NCBI RefSeq assembly: GCF_004295585.1
Contig: NZ_AP019400.1
Coordinates: forward strand, 6,192,501 to 6,256,500
From: Cohnella abietis
Lineage (GTDB): Bacteria; Bacillota; Bacilli; Paenibacillales; Paenibacillaceae
Direction of reading: 5' to 3'
DNA: 64,000 nucleotides
Of the stretch, positions 63,504 to 64,000 are shown piece by piece. Both the position numbers and the translations under genes were made by a program. Every line of letters begins with the position of its first letter. The first letter of the stretch is position 1. The notes under the pieces are model-generated. The model was not told where the DNA came from, searched no databases, and saw nothing but the letters and a program-made list of their open reading frames with translations.

Positions 63504-64000
63504 TTAAGCATCAATCTGGAGTTTTCCTTGAGTTTGTAAAATAAAGTTATATGTTTGCTCATAATATGGCTCATCTTTATAATACTCAGTGAAATAACTG
63601 TCGAAATCGGAGACAAACTCCCTCATTCCCTTATCATGAAAGTTCTTGAACCTTGGAAGTAAAAACTCGAACAATACCTTCTTCTTATCATCTTGAATAA
63701 GCTGTTCTGATAACCCTCTATCTTTAAAATAACTAACAATATCTAGATAACTCTTTATAAACACGTCTCCAAAATTATATTCAAATGGTTCATTACCTGC
63801 ATAGGAAAACGATACATCGTTAATAATACAAAACTTAGAGTTATTCTCCAATATACTATATTGCATGTATATGTGATTAAATGACGAACCAATATACTTC
63901 GTAGGTTCTGCTAACTTTTCAAATTCTTTTCTTGGAATAATTATTGAAGAAATAAATGAAGAATAGATCGAGGTTTCACGTAGAAATTGATCCATTCCTT
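63504..64000 (-). CDS. Probable glycosyltransferase, C-terminal part (truncated by window end)
   Basis: At least 163 residues, open to the window edge; the ATG at 63995 has no proper RBS and is probably internal. The stretch SSFISSIIIPRKEF...YIGSSFNHIYMQY resembles the acceptor-side region of family 2 glycosyltransferases of the abequosyltransferase type, an assignment by pattern only. It belongs to the same run as rfbF. Confidence 0.5.
   Translation of the reverse strand, partial: GMDQFLRETSIYSSFISSIIIPRKEFEKLAEPTKYIGSSFNHIYMQYSILENNSKFCIINDVSFSYAGNEPFEYNFGDVFIKSYLDIVSYFKDRGLSEQLIQDDKKKVLFEFLLPRFKNFHDKGMREFVSDFDSYFTEYYKDEPYYEQTYNFILQTQGKLQIDA

Overview
The window looks like a chromosome segment from a Paenibacillaceae-type Firmicute (Paenibacillus/Cohnella-like). 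The evidence is the 16S rRNA type, strong AGGAGG ribosome-binding sites, frequent TTG/GTG starts, and long stretches of gene order shared with Bacillus subtilis (pcrB-pcrA-ligA; hpf-secA-prfB-yvjA; ftsE-ftsX-ctpB-minJ; uvrB-uvrA). No tRNA, transposase, prophage or CRISPR array was seen.

Layout. 1-1133: 5' part of a 16S rRNA gene on the minus strand with leader and promoter. 1.5-2.6 kb: two small plus-strand genes (DUF4395-like membrane protein, lipoprotein). 3.0-3.4 kb: eight tandem copies of a 52-bp repeat. 3.5-9.6 kb: ligA, a small opposing gene, pcrA, pcrB. 9.7-12 kb: galU and an unusual UDP-glucose dehydrogenase-like gene that lacks the catalytic Cys and Glu. 12.2-19.5 kb: U32 peptidase-family protein, a copper-amine-oxidase-stalk protein, an S1C protease and small proteins. 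19.7-25.9 kb: uvrA, ddh, uvrB, with a shared LexA-like operator in front of both uvr genes. 26.2-28.4 kb: YdjI/YdjG-like membrane-stress pair. 28.9-29.8 kb: paired SMR exporters under a guanidine-I (ykkC) riboswitch. 29.8-37.0 kb: ftsE-ftsX, two tandemly duplicated M23 endopeptidases, ctpB, minJ. 37.3-38.8 kb: VanW-family protein. 39.15-39.60 kb: a second 52-bp repeat array. 40-48.2 kb: argCJBDFGH. 48.4-54.5 kb: YvjA-like, prfB (programmed frameshift), secA, long hpf, cold-shock protein. 54.6-64 kb: a CDP-sugar cluster (rfbF, rfbG, C-methyltransferase, SDR, split transketolase, two TylF-type methyltransferases) that ends in a fliB-like lysine N-methylase and begins beyond the window.

How the parts fit. 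The 30-37 kb block is a cell-envelope/division module: FtsEX is followed directly by EnvC-like hydrolases it probably controls. The arg operon makes arginine from glutamate and carries ARG-box-like operators; relative to B. subtilis it sits, with the VanW gene, between yvjA and ftsEX. The last 10 kb probably builds a modified, possibly branched, CDP-linked sugar for a surface structure; the terminal fliB suggests flagellin, but this is inference.

Most unusual signals: (1) two unrelated-looking tandem arrays with the same ~52-bp period, both of eight units, both in large tail-to-tail intergenic regions; (2) the UDP-glucose dehydrogenase homologue with Cys-to-Asn and Glu-to-Gln at the two residues of thioester chemistry; (3) a terminator/antiterminator-like leader between the uvrA promoter and its TTG start; (4) the split-transketolase CDP-sugar operon.
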